Shown here: positions 22,380 through 32,959 of the stretch, piece after piece
How positions within the stretch are numbered: position 1 is the first letter of the stretch
Layout: every line of letters starts with the position of its first letter
Assembly (NCBI GenBank): GCA_021014325.1
Contig: CM037471.1
Location: 16,946,818-17,010,817, forward strand
Length of the DNA stretch: 64,000 bases
From: Plazaster borealis
Taxonomy: Eukaryota; Echinodermata; Asteroidea; Forcipulatida; Labidiasteridae
Reading direction: 5' to 3'
Notes under the pieces: generated by a model
The model's input: the letters and a program-made list of their open reading frames with translations, nothing else
The model's database searches: none
Told to the model about the DNA's origin: nothing
Program-made: the position numbers and the translations under genes

Positions 22380-23800
22380 CATCCAGCAGACAGTGAAAGC
22401 CATCGCAGTTTTCAAGAACAACAAGGCAACTGGTTGCGACAATGTCACATCTGAGAGCATTAAGGTCATCGCACAAGAGCCACTGATCTTAGATGCACTA
22501 CATGACGCAGTTTGTGTCATATGGAAGGAAGGGAAATGGCCCACGACCATGAAAAAGTCAATTTACGTAGCCTTGCACAAGAAGAATGATAGACGGATAG
22601 AACACTAGCACTTATCAGTCATGCAAATAAAATTGTACTTATCTCATTCAGGCAAGACTCAAGAAAATTGCCCAGAGTCAAGTCAACGAAACACAGTGCG
22701 GTTTCAGTGAAGGGAAGGGTACAACAGATGCTGCATATCTTCTCAAATCAGTTTCAGAAGCCTACTACACGGCCAAGTCTCCACTCCATCTGGTCTTCGT
22801 TGATTACAAAAAAAGCCTTTGACACGGTTAACCACGAGCTCATGTTTGCGAAGCTTCGTGAACTCTGTGTCGAGGGCGATGTGCTGCGACTCATTGAAGA
22901 CCTGTACCTGAATGCAAATGGTCAACTCCGATGGAAGGGACAACTCACACAGGTTTTTGAGACCCCAGCTGGTGTGAGGTAAGGCTGTCCACTCTCTCCA
23001 ACACTTTTCAGCCTTTATACAGAATGCTTGAAGAGGGAGTGGTATTGCCGTACAACACATCTCAGAGCCCCCGACATGAGTGGTCGGTACATCAAAGAGC
23101 TGAGATATGCTGATGATTTGGTGCTGATGGCTCTCTCCAAAAAGCATGCTGAGGACATGCTTGCCATTCTTGGTGATATCTCAGAGGAGTATGGCCTTGT
23201 AATACATCCGGTTAAGACAGAGTACCTCATCATCCAGAAGATGTTGACAGATGAGACGATCAGTTTTCGTGGAGCCATGATACCACGTGTCAGCAAATTT
23301 TGCTATCTTGGCACAACAATAACTCACGATCTCAGTGACAGCGAAGAGGTTCTGATAAGAATAGGGATTGGAAAGGCTGCACTACAAAAGTGCAAGTACT
23401 AGGCATCTTCGCGTGTCTCCCTTGACACAAAGCTACAGCTTGTACAGTCATTAGTGACTTCCAAAGTACTGTATAACTCAACTACACTGACCTTCAAGTC
23501 AATTGACCTGAAGCGCTACGATGCTTTTGGCAGAACAATTTGGAGAACCCTGCTGGGCATGAAGTGGCTGATTGGTGGACGTTGGTGTCTTACAGGTGAC
23601 GAGGTGTTAGTGTGGAAGGCTAAGTTGTGCACTCATGTGATGAGACAAGGAGGTCTACCCAACGCAGTTATAGACAGTCTGCCTATGGGTACAAGTCGGG
23701 GCAGAGGTCGCCCTAAGCTGCGCTGGATAGACAATGTGACAAAGTGGAGTGGTAACAGATCACGCGGCCTTACACTGTTGACTAAACTCGAATAAACCCC
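22380..23800 (+). pseudogene. non-LTR retrotransposon RT remnant (RTE-like tail)
   Basis: Several + frames in order: FKNNKATGCDNVTSESIKV (22408-), then FDTVNHELMFAKLRELCV (RT motif A with Asp, about 22820), then after a stop and frame change GCPLSPTLFSLYTECLKREW and LRYADDLVLMA (catalytic YADD, about 23103), CYLGTTITHD, and finally RGRGRPKLRWIDNV (about 23695). The last motif is typical of the C-terminal end of RTE- and BovB-like or related LINEs. There is an in-frame stop just after 22982 and another at 23400, plus a frameshift near 22640-22670. The endonuclease part is missing (5'-truncated). Confidence 0.8.
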
Positions 23801-23825
23801 TACAAACTAGTAAACAAATCTCCTT

Positions 23826-24176
23826 TGAGTCTCGTGGCCGAGCGGTTAAGAGCATCGAATTCAAGTTCTGATGGTTAGTCATCAGGTTGTGGGTTCGAAT
23901 CCAGGTCATGGCACTTGTGTCCTTGAGCAAGACACTTAACTATAATTGCTTGTCTTCACCCAGGGGTATAAATGGGTACCTGTGAGGGTAGAGGTTGATA
24001 TTGTGTTTAAAAAAGCCTTCGGAGCGCTATGGCAGCTCAGGGCTGTATACTCCCCAGGGAGCTGAGAAAGGTTATAGGAATGTTATTGGCCCAATGACCA
24101 GGGCACTAATGTAAAGCGCATTGATACGTTTATTGTAAAATGCGCTATATAAGAACTTGTTATTATTATTATTATT
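23826..24176 (+). mobile_element. tRNA-derived SINE
   Basis: The head has an A box TGGCCGAGCGG (23835-23845) and a B box GGTTCGAATCC (23892-23902) of RNA polymerase III, as in tRNA-Leu/Ser-type genes. A body with ccttgagcaagacacttaac follows, then a tail aaagcgcattgata...aaatgcgctatataagaact ending in (ATT)n. The tail resembles the 3' ends of L2-type LINEs here (compare inverted 37909-37960), which fits a SINE borrowing LINE machinery. It lies between two LINE fragments. Confidence 0.85.
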
Positions 24177-25869
24177 TCGCAAATATGCTTGCCTTGACCA
24201 TGATGCTTTTGCAGATGATATTTGCAAGTCTGATCTGATAATCAATCCTTCAGATAACTTGGATAACCTCATTTATCAGTATGACTGTATACTTAAATCT
24301 CTTCTTGACCATCATGCTCCGTTAAAAACTCGCTCTGTTACCATCAGACCATCAAACCCATGGTACTCTACTGTGATTGCTGAAGCAAAGAAAATGACTT
24401 GAAATACGCTGGAGGAGAACAAAATGTTGTGGCTGATAGAGACCTGTTTAAAGCTCAATGTCAATGTGTTCTCCACATGATCAATGATGCTAAATCAAAA
24501 TATTACCAAGATAAACTATCTTGCTGTGAGAATCAACGAGAAATATTTAGGATTGTTGAATCTTTATTGCGTAATAAAAGTAAAACCAAGCAACCAACTC
24601 ACAGTGACACTACGGAATTGACTGAGAAATTCAGTGATTACTTCATCACCAAGATAAGGAATATTCGGACTGATCTTGACACATCCGTCTCTACTCAGTC
24701 TATCAGTGCAGGTACGTACGAGTCTAACCCCAATATCCCTCCACTTGACAGGTTTGAACCGGCCTCTGAAGTTGAAATCCGGAAACTGATAACTTCATCA
24801 CCTTCAAAATCTTGTGACATTGATCCCATCCCAACTTGGCTGTTGAAAAGGCACTTGTCTGTCCTGTCTACCCCTATCACCAAAATTGTCAATTTGTCGC
24901 TTCATAATGCAGCTTTTCCTCAGCATTTCAAAAGTGCTTTTGTCACTCCACTCCTTAAAAAGCCATCGCTAGACTCAGAAAATCTCAAAAATTTCCGCCC
25001 AGTTTCCAACCTCTTATTTATGTCGAAAATAATTGAGAAAGTAGTGGCCGCCCGTCTGACTGATCATCTGTCTGAACACAATCTGTATGAGCCCTCTCAA
25101 TCTGCATACAGAAAATATCATGGGACAGAGAGTGCATTGTTGCGCGTACATAATGATATTCTTCGCACTGTGGATGGTAAACGTGGTGTGTTCTTAGTCC
25201 TTTTAGACCTTTCAGCAGCCTTTGACACCATAGATCATACTATCCTTCTGGGACGCCTGAAATCTTTGGGTGTCAAGGGACCAGCTCTCCAATGGATTAA
25301 ATCTTACATGTACATCAGCAACCGAACTCAAACCATCAACATTAATGGAGTTTTATCATCACTTGCCACGCGCTTGTTTGGTGTTCCCCAGGGATCTATC
25401 CTTGGGCCACTCTTCTTCACCATTTACTCTAAACCAATAGCTGCAATTGCAAGAAACCACTGACTCCATGTACATTTGTATACTGACAATACTCAACTGT
25501 ATCTTTCTTTTGATTTAAATTGTTCTGATGAGCAATCTGAATGCAAACGTGTTGAGCAATGTGTTTCTGATATAAAGTCATGGATGACCAATAATAAATT
25601 AAAACTCAATGATGATAAAACGGAACTGCTCATAATAACGTCTAAACATAACCAAGACAAAATAATCAATCACCAGATGCAAATTGGCACTGCTACTGTT
25701 ACATCATCTGCAAATGCTCGCAATCTTTGGATCATGTTTGATAACATTATGTGCATGGAATCCCATTGTATTGAACTTTTCTATAAAAGACTAAAACAAT
25801 TAAGTTTCCTTAATAAAACAGATTTGTCACAGTGATTGAAAGAAATGTCAAAGCAAAACATTTTGGAAT
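24177..25869 (+). pseudogene. L2/CR1-like LINE fragment, RT with mutated active site
   Basis: Frames 24157-24402, 24399-25463 and 25476-25835 follow each other. The main one contains EIRKLITSSPSKSCDIDPIP then TWLLK, RPVSNLLFMSKIIEKVVAAR, LDLSAAFDTIDH (motif A Asp) and FGVPQGSILGPLFF (motif B). After a stop at 25461 and a shift, the motif C position reads LYTDNTQLY instead of YADDTQLY, so the second catalytic Asp is lost. The frame then jumps from DNIMCMESH to the protein C-terminus IELFYKRLKQ, an internal deletion of the thumb region. The endonuclease part is absent. Confidence 0.85.
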
Positions 25870-26215
25870 TCTTGAGGTGTTGCGAGATTTGCTGTTTTAG
25901 ATTGGGGCGTATTTCGCAGGCATTTAATTTTGACCAGGTACTGGATATTTGTTTCTGTAGTGTGTCCAGTTTGTTTGATGTAACACGAAATTCTTTCTCT
26001 CAGGAGAGAATTCTCGGCTTTATGTACTTTACCTTCTGCTGTCTTGGTATTTATCAGACATTTTAGGCGTAAACTAGACGGAATACCTCCACAGTCTTTA
26101 GCTCATAGGAAGAACACTCTATGGCATTGGAACGGTGATGTTTTGCGTTCGATGTTTTCCAGACAACGGAGAACTTCCACAATATTTCGTCCATAATTCA
26201 CTCTAAAACTATTAG
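25862..26215 (-). pseudogene. Penelope-like element N-terminal fragment
   Basis: Read on the - strand in shifting frames: GGIPSSLRLKCLINTKTAEG then KVHKAENSLLRE, resembling the start of Penelope-like proteins (a stretch of the type IP-x-GL-x-x-K ... A-x-x-x-LL-R-E-R). It abuts the 3' end of the LINE fragment at 25860 and the hairpin at 26217. No RT motifs remain. Confidence 0.5.
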
Positions 26216-26216
26216 G

Positions 26217-26509
26217 AAGTTCATCTGGATTGTTTATAATCATGGATTAAGAGGCTCGTTTTTTCGAATCCAACAATAATGTAGATGTTACTTACATATT
26301 ATTTTAGTCATGTATGACCAACTTGTCCAAACCACGCCTAAGACGCCCTCTAAAGGCAGTTGAGCATTGGACATGGTAACCAGTCTGAAGAAGCTCCTAA
26401 CTTAGGAGTGAATTGTAACTAAAATAATATCTAAGTAACATCTACATTATTGTTGGATTGGAAAAAATGAACCTCTTAATCCATGATTATAAGCAATCCA
26501 GATGAACTT
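26217..26509. repeat. long inverted repeat (92-bp arms), foldback element
   Basis: Arms 26217-26308 and 26418-26509 are both 92 bases and nearly complementary, starting aagttcatctggattg and meeting an unrelated 109-base loop that holds cgccctctaaaggcag. It could fold into a long hairpin in the NSF pre-mRNA, about 220 bases before exon d. It is probably a foldback MITE. Confidence 0.85.
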
Positions 26510-26727
26510 ATTAATGCTTTAACAGTTGTTCTATTTTCTTTCCAGCCGAATGAGTAGGTCCTAATTGATAAAGACTTTTTTCATTTTGTAGCCAAGATTA
26601 CTGAAAATATTGTTCCAGAAGACAACACTTTTAATTTTTTTACATTTTACTTGACGCGTAAAAGCAGTTAGATTGTTATCTTTTAAACGTTTTAAATTTT
26701 TGTATTGTTATTATTATTTTTCTTCAG

Positions 26728-26803
26728 AAAAGCTGGGGCAAGACAATCCATCATCAACCCTGATTGGGATTTTAAACAAATGGGAATCGGCGGCTTAGAC
26801 AAG
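26728..26803 (+). CDS. NSF: NSF exon d: N-D1 linker and start of D1
   Basis: Acceptor ttatttttcttcag, donor gtatag. After completing a Gly codon it reads [19 protein letters not shown] then IGGLDK. The blocks [11 protein letters not shown] and MGIGGLDK are hallmarks of NSF, so this exon makes the identification secure: they mark the linker and the start of the D1 ATPase domain (about residues 200-225). It ends in phase 0. A long inverted repeat lies about 220 bp upstream in the intron. Confidence 0.96.
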
Positions 26804-28417
26804 GTATAGTTGAATGGAATTTTTAACTTGTATTTATTTTGGTGCTAGTAAATAACTGCATTGGGTTTCATTGGGTTTTCTTTCTAAGTTTTTTCATTTA
26901 TTTTCTAGAGCTCAGCTGGTTTGTTTTAATTAAAAGACTAAGAGTATGTTCTTTTCACTCAAATTGTGGCAGTGTAGACTTATGTTTTTGTTTTTTTAGG
27001 TATTCTGAAACAAAGGGTCTATGTCACTCTACTTACATGTAGAGCAAATACTACATTTGCATTATTCCCTATGTTGGCAGGCAATTTGCTAAAAGCTTTA
27101 TACACATTAGCGCCCTCAAGTGCCCTATCCATGACTCCCTGTGACATGTGCACTACATTAGCGTCCTCGTTTTCTCTTAGCTGCAGGACAGGTACCATCA
27201 TGAATTTTCAAGCTCCTGATTTTTTTTATTCTGACACCTTATTGCTCTGACAAGTTTTATTTTGTTTTAAAGATAAAGTAATTGTAGAGTTGTGTGAGAT
27301 GTGTATTTGAGTGAATTTGTGCTAGAAATGAGTAATTCTCGGAAGTTGGGGAGGACAGGGTGTGTCGGATCTAGAGGGACCTACATGTACCCCCCTCTTG
27401 GACAGCCTGAGTTCTCTGGTGACTGCACCGGTGACACTAAGTCCCCGCAGCAGCAGTCCCCTGGACAGCTCCCTCAGCCACCTCTTTGAAACCGTATTTG
27501 ATCCCATAGCATTACACACACTGCAGCCAGGACTTCATAAAACCCCTTTTTACAACCAAAAGCTCTTGCAGCTGTGTTAGTAATAACGAGAGTCAACAGT
27601 TATCTCTTTTCAAAGGTCTGGTTGCTCTTAAAACAGTTGGTTGGTGCAGATTGATGCTGCTGGAAAAAAATGATCTATCGTAAATTTCTCTCTCAACGCA
27701 CATGCATTTGGAAGTCATGATTGTTTATAGTTTTTAAAACTGTACGAAATGTCCCAAATGTTTGCCATCATATTGAAGTACTTGCAAAGTAAAAATAGGA
27801 TATGGGCAATTGCTGAACATCATTATCACAGTCAAACTCTTTTTATCAGGCATCTTACTACTTTAATTTAATTTCTGATTTGTTGGACTTGATCCAATCA
27901 TATATGCTTGTGCAGTCCCCATTTGTTGACCAGTTCACACTGGATGATGGGCATACATGCATTTGCACTGGTCTAAAGAATAAAGTCAGGATACCACACA
28001 TTCTCCATTTTTGTTAATGGACACAATCATTGTAACAGCCATATCGATATCAAAGTAAGATACAATAATCAAGTAATAACGATATATCAACGCCGGTGCA
28101 CATAGAGTATGGAATAATTTACCTACTAGTAAGCACACCTAATCACTAAGTAATTAGGTACATGTATTAGAGAGAGAGTTTCTTTTCCAATTCCCTCCCA
28201 CCAAATTGCAATCAGTGGTTTTTTTAAATTTGTATTATTAATATTTAGACATAAACAACAATGAAGCTGCACTGTTTTGTTGAAAAGTGTCCAAGAAGCA
28301 TGCTTGTCATTAAAAAATCTAATCACCATGACAATCTGTTAGCTATTAGGTATACATTTTTCATTGAGAAATACGAATTTTACTGTGTTGACTATATGAC
28401 TGTTTCCAATTTGACAG
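26804..28417. other. NSF intron; one coding-like patch
   Basis: Mostly AT-rich and without recognised genes. The patch at 27340-27580 is described separately. Confidence 0.5.
27356..27580 (+). other. GC-richer open patch, unknown
   Basis: A + frame from 27362 reads CTPLLDSLSSLVTAPVTLSP then RSSSPLDSSLSHLFETVFDP. It has codon-like composition (Leu, Ser and Pro rich, many third-position C and G) that stands out from the AT-rich intron. A second frame is also open. No family recognised; it may be a processed pseudogene fragment or a mobile-element piece. Confidence 0.25.
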
Positions 28418-28487
28418 GAATTTTCTGATATCTTCAGGAGAGCCTTTGCTTCAAGAGTTTTCCCTCCAGAATTTGTAGAACTAATTG
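28418..28487 (+). CDS. NSF: NSF exon e: D1 N-terminal helices
   Basis: Acceptor gtttccaatttgacag, donor gtaagt. In phase 0 it reads EFSDIFRRAFASRVFPPEF then VELI and the first base of a Gly codon. EFSDIFRRAFASRVFPPE is nearly invariant in NSF (about residues 226-248) and corresponds to the start of the D1 AAA+ module. It exits in phase 1. The next intron is the largest that lies fully in the window, 19,538 bp. Confidence 0.96.
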
Positions 28488-30387
28488 GTAAGTCAACTGT
28501 TACATGTATTTATGTTCTAACCCTTCAAATGCAGACCTTCCAACATTCAGATTTCAGAGATCGTACTTTTCTAACAAAAGCTAGGGCCTACCTCAGCATT
28601 TGTCACCGATGTGTCAAAGTTGAACTACAGCTGCCCGAGATTGTTTATCACAGTCGCGATATGCTTCTTGCATTTCTTCCGTACCAGCGTGATTCATACA
28701 AAAATCATCACCGACAACGTAAAACCGAAATAATCTGACTTTTTGCTGAAAGTAAGGCAAGGCCATTCATCACTAAACTTCTGTTTTGGCTTAGACTTCG
28801 TTGTAGCTTTTTTAGTGGACATTTTGGCCAGCTTAAAACATTTAAATTGTACAACAAGTACTACGAAGTGTCGTGTGTAACGGTTGACCAGAGATCCATT
28901 GACACATTTGGTTGTACATGAAACAGCTAGTTGTGTGTACACAGCAGTAGGTTCGAACTGCATATGTGCAATGTGCAGTACATAACTGCATGATGAAGCC
29001 ATGCTTGCACAGACTATCAATGCACACACACTTCGTCTATTCATAGACTAGCTGCCAGTCTCTCCTTTGTCCTTTGAACGTATTATAGTGAATGTGATTA
29101 TGCGGAACGCACCACCGGGAACAGCATTCCACACCAGACAAGACTGTGCCACGTCTCACCCATGAGACTTATTACAAAGCCTACGGCAGCCATATGGCGC
29201 GGGGAAAGAAATGCAAATATTTGAAAACGGTACTGTCAAAATGAAGAATAAATGAAGGATAAAAATTGTAAAAGCATAAAAAGGGTCGTACATATTGGGA
29301 GGTCTGCAAATGTGTTACAATTTCACCTTGCTTTATAATATACAAAAACCAACAACTAATTTGAGAAGACAATCTGCTACAAGCAGCTTATGAGCAGCAA
29401 TGTCAAAGCGAATATTACAATTTTAACTTTTAGTTCTAATGGGCATATCTTTTATTTGCTTAAATTTATTTATACTTTTTAGATATTTGGGCTATTGCCC
29501 GAACACCTCTTGGTTTTATTTTTGGTATAAAGTTCTATAAATTCAACAAGCCAGTAGTGTCTGGGTAAAGATGACAACCATGATGAAAATAATCCTTATG
29601 ATGTAAGCTATAATTTAAGGGGCTTTGGCACATTTTAAAGTCAGCAAAATATGCAAATTAGGGAGGTCAAAGGTCCAAATTACCCTTTTCGTCATGTTTG
29701 TTGAAAAGGTTGCATTTCTTCTACCCATTTATATAAATGAAATTTGCTCTAAAAGCAGTGATGAGGTTTAAATGCTTAGTTTGTCATTATTGAGTGAAAA
29801 AACAAAAAACGACTTTAATTATAGGTTTCAGTTTGTAAACGAAGGTTTAATTTCTATAAATATATACATATAATACTATTCCAAAGTCTACAAATGATTA
29901 TTAGTCCCATACCAAAATATTACACATGCTTTGTATGAAATGGAACAGAATGTTTATAGAGGGAAGAGTGAAATCATACATGTAGCCGTGTGCAAGCAAA
30001 TCATAAGATGAGACCAAGTGTGACCACGAAAAACATTTTGATGGTATTCGATATATCCATCATATAGAGAGTTTTTTTAAAGGACATTCAAAGAAAATAT
30101 TTGGGCCAGAATGCACTTAAAATGTTCAACAAGTTTAAGGTTTTGTCAATTTTGTGAAGCTTCTCCCCATGTCGAGTGAGAATAATGTATTGAAAAAAAG
30201 GCAAGCTTTTAAAAACGTTTGAGGCGTCAGGTGCAGTTCTTTAAAGAAATGGGGGGGGGGGGTGGGGTTAAGGGCAAAGCCACAAGAAGAACAGGTGTTT
30301 GTTTGTGTGGGGAGAGATGTTAGAACTTACTTTAAAGAACATTTTTTCCGGTGATAATTTTTTTGAGCCACTTGTGTTTTTTCCTTG
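28488..30387. other. NSF intron; weak antisense frame only
   Basis: On the - strand (29044-28694) a frame includes MSTKKATTKSKPKQKFSDEW, basic and then FSDEWP, loosely like the start of BED-finger hAT proteins, but no zinc-binding pattern follows. Near 29470-29515 gggctattgcccgaacacct resembles 35195-35220. Confidence 0.35.
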
Positions 30388-30757
30388 AAAGGGTTTGTAT
30401 ACCTTTGGTAATTGGAATCAACTGTTTGTTTCAATCCTATGTAGTTGTACATACATTTATATACCATTAAACTATTCTACGAAAATTTCATTTAAAAAAG
30501 GGATCGTTTTTGAGATATTGCCGAAAATCTGGAGCGGGAAGAATAATCTGCAATTGGAATACACAATCTGAGAAGCGTTACTGCAGATTCAAATTTTTGG
30601 GGATAAAAATTGACATATTTTTCCATAACTGCAATACTTCAAAGTGAAAAGTTTCTCAAAATGCATTATACTATCCAAAGCTGCTGTACTTCTTACCAAG
30701 TAAGTTATTATTGCCATTAATTTTTTAGAGTCATTACCAAACGTATATAGCCCTTTA
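30388..30757. mobile_element. MITE copy A (TTTGGTAAT ... ATTACCAAA family)
   Basis: Left end aaagggtttgtatacctttg then gtaatt; right end cattaccaaacgtatatagc then cctttaa. It is the most diverged of three copies (others 32618-32959 and 55099-55395). Internal matches include the 'actgcaatacttcaaagtg'-type hairpin zone and ctttccaaagctgctgtact near 30675. Confidence 0.6.
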
Positions 30758-31640
30758 AGGGCTCAAAACATATTTTCTGTGCGTTTTAAAAGCTGCATTT
30801 CATTAGTCACCATTAGCTTTTGTACCCTTTTAATAAAATTTTGCAACGAAGTGTGATCCCAGTATAACTTTAAGAGAGATTAGTTCGTTTGTTTATAACT
30901 TACGTAATCTTGTCTTGATACAAGCCATGTTCTGTTTTTTAAAATTTTGTGTACCCGACTTTTAATCCTGTAGTTATTCAAGCAGGATTAGCAAGTTCTG
31001 TTCATCACTTTCTTTGAGTAAGTTTTCTTGGGTTGAAACTTGCAATCTAGCACATATTATTTTGTCCTTTATGTTCTTTTGTCGTTTATAGGCCAACAGA
31101 GGTGGTACAGGGAAGAGGTTGTTTAGGAAACCATTCTCATTTATTAAGTGCCAGTGTTTCAATAGTGCACTTTTGAGATTACATAGAGTGATTTATTTGT
31201 GGGAGGAAAGGCAAAGTAAAAGCAAGAGGCAGATTCCTTTCTTTCTAGTCTTGGCGAAAGACCTTCTCCTGTTGATTTGTTACAATTTTCCTCATGAGAA
31301 GGCGCTATCATCCACGAACCGCTCTCATGAACTGCTCAAAGAGAAGGTTTGGGAAACTCTTATTCGTCAGGTTGTGCGTGCGCATAGTGTTTAGCATAAT
31401 CTATTGAATATGGAAACTAATGTGACGTATTAATTTGCATATATGTAAGAGCAGTATAATACCCCGACGTCAGCTGCAGAAGTACATAATGCTCTACATT
31501 TAATGTACATGTATATAGTACGTTGTACCTGTTGAGTGCATGATAATCCGGTGTGTATTTAGGCCCTAAACAAAACTGTGAATACATAGTGCGTGTCATT
31601 GTTTGTGTATTTCGTGTGGGTATGCTAGCTAGTGTACAAA
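30758..31640. other. intron, no gene seen
   Basis: An open + frame at 31119-31394 (91 codons) has no motif. Confidence 0.4.
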
Positions 31641-31830
31641 ATGGCTGACCGTTTGGACGAAGCTCTCGATTTTGCTGCCCAAACATATTTGGAGCTCATC
31701 AAACTGCTCTTCGACAACTGGTTCAAGGTCATGACTTGTTCGCTAACTTACCCACAGGATTTGGTAAGAGTATAATTTTCCACGCAGCACTGGTTGTTCT
31801 TGAGTTGATTGGGACCCACTGTGAGTGTTT
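31641..31830 (+). pseudogene. RecQ-like DNA helicase N-terminal fragment
   Basis: From an ATG at 31641 the frame reads MADRLDEALDFAAQTYLELI then KLLFDNWFK; a frameshift near 31720 leads to VFANLPTGFGKSIIFHAALV, with Walker A (PTGFGKS, 31751-31771). LPTG-[FY]-GKS-x-IFQ is the ATP-binding motif of RecQ helicases. Homology ends after VLELIG, where gtgagt could be a donor. The rest of the helicase is missing and the frame is broken, so it is a gene fragment captured in the NSF intron or part of a repeat-borne helicase family. Confidence 0.55.
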
Positions 31831-32617
31831 CCCCTACAGTTTCTCTCAGCCAAGGATCAATTCTCTATTACAAAAAACAAATCAAACACCATCAATCATG
31901 GCTATGCCGCTCGGTATTCTAATACATTGTAATCCAATACGACGCCATCGTCGTGGCTGGCCTCACCGGTGGCATGCTGACCCACATACTGGTGTCATGG
32001 TCTCAGTTATCCGGTGTGCCCAGCTATCCGGGTGAAGTGGCTGGGAATTTTAGCACGCAGTGGTCATTGTCTCAGTATTCCGGCCGTGCTCGGATATCCA
32101 GGTAACAAAATCAGTGGACAATATAGGGGCAGTAGTTGTGAGTAGTTTTGTGTGGTCCCATTTAAATTCTTTGATTCTTCTCTGTTCAATCACATTCTCT
32201 TGGCCCATCTTTTTACGTGTTCATGCGTACAATTAAGCAGGTTACCCTTTTTGTATTAAAAACAAACCCCCTTTTCTCGTAAAGCATGTTTTGCACATGT
32301 GACTGTTCATGGCTTTTTAATCATGGTAGATTTCACATGCGAATTGCTCATAACAAAAATATACATTTACCTAGCCTGTAATACAGATAAACAGAGAAAA
32401 CACTGTATCAAATGGCCAATCACAAGTTTTATTTTAATATCAAGTATAATTTGCATGAAATCAAAATAAATAAATAAATAAATAAATTAAAACTGCAACT
32501 GTAATCTTTGAATAAACTAAACTAACCTAGAACTAGACATAAGAATTTGTTTGATAACAAATTCGAGGTGTTCAGATTTTTACTTGTGATTTTACTTACA
32601 ATTCAAGAAAGAGCTTC
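31831..32617. other. intron, no gene seen
   Basis: A locally duplicated patch (gtctcagt followed by tccgg, near 32000 and 32072). Otherwise nothing recognised. Confidence 0.4.
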
Positions 32618-32959
32618 TTAAAGGTATTGTACACTTTTGGTAACAGCTCAAAATCAGTGCCCACATTTTGTGTGATTCAACATATGCATGAACAAACAAA
32701 CCTGTGAAAGTTTGAGCTTAATTGGTCATCGAGGTCACGAGAAAATAATGAAAAGAGACTTTATGTGTTTTCTGTTTTTTCAAATGATCGCGCATGATAA
32801 AAACTATTGTTTTAATCATTTCTCTGAAACAATAGCATTTTAGGCAGAAATATTTTAAGGAACCCTTTCTACAATTACTTACTTTAAATCATGTAAGTTA
32901 TGTGTGAATCTGTGAACATTGTGTTTTTTGATCTTACCAACAGTGTACAGGGCCTTTAA
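32618..32959. mobile_element. MITE copy B, TTAA-flanked
   Basis: TTAAAGGTATTGTACACTTT then TGGTAAC at the left, and CTTACCAACAGTGTACAGGG then CCTTTAA at the right, are inverted copies. Internal blocks caacatatgcatgaacaaac, cctgtgaaagtttgagctta and attggtcatcgaggt are shared with copy C. Confidence 0.8.

Noticed and set aside
23826..23910. Functional tRNA gene
   Set aside because: A and B boxes are present but the sequence does not fold as a full tRNA and continues into a SINE body and tail.
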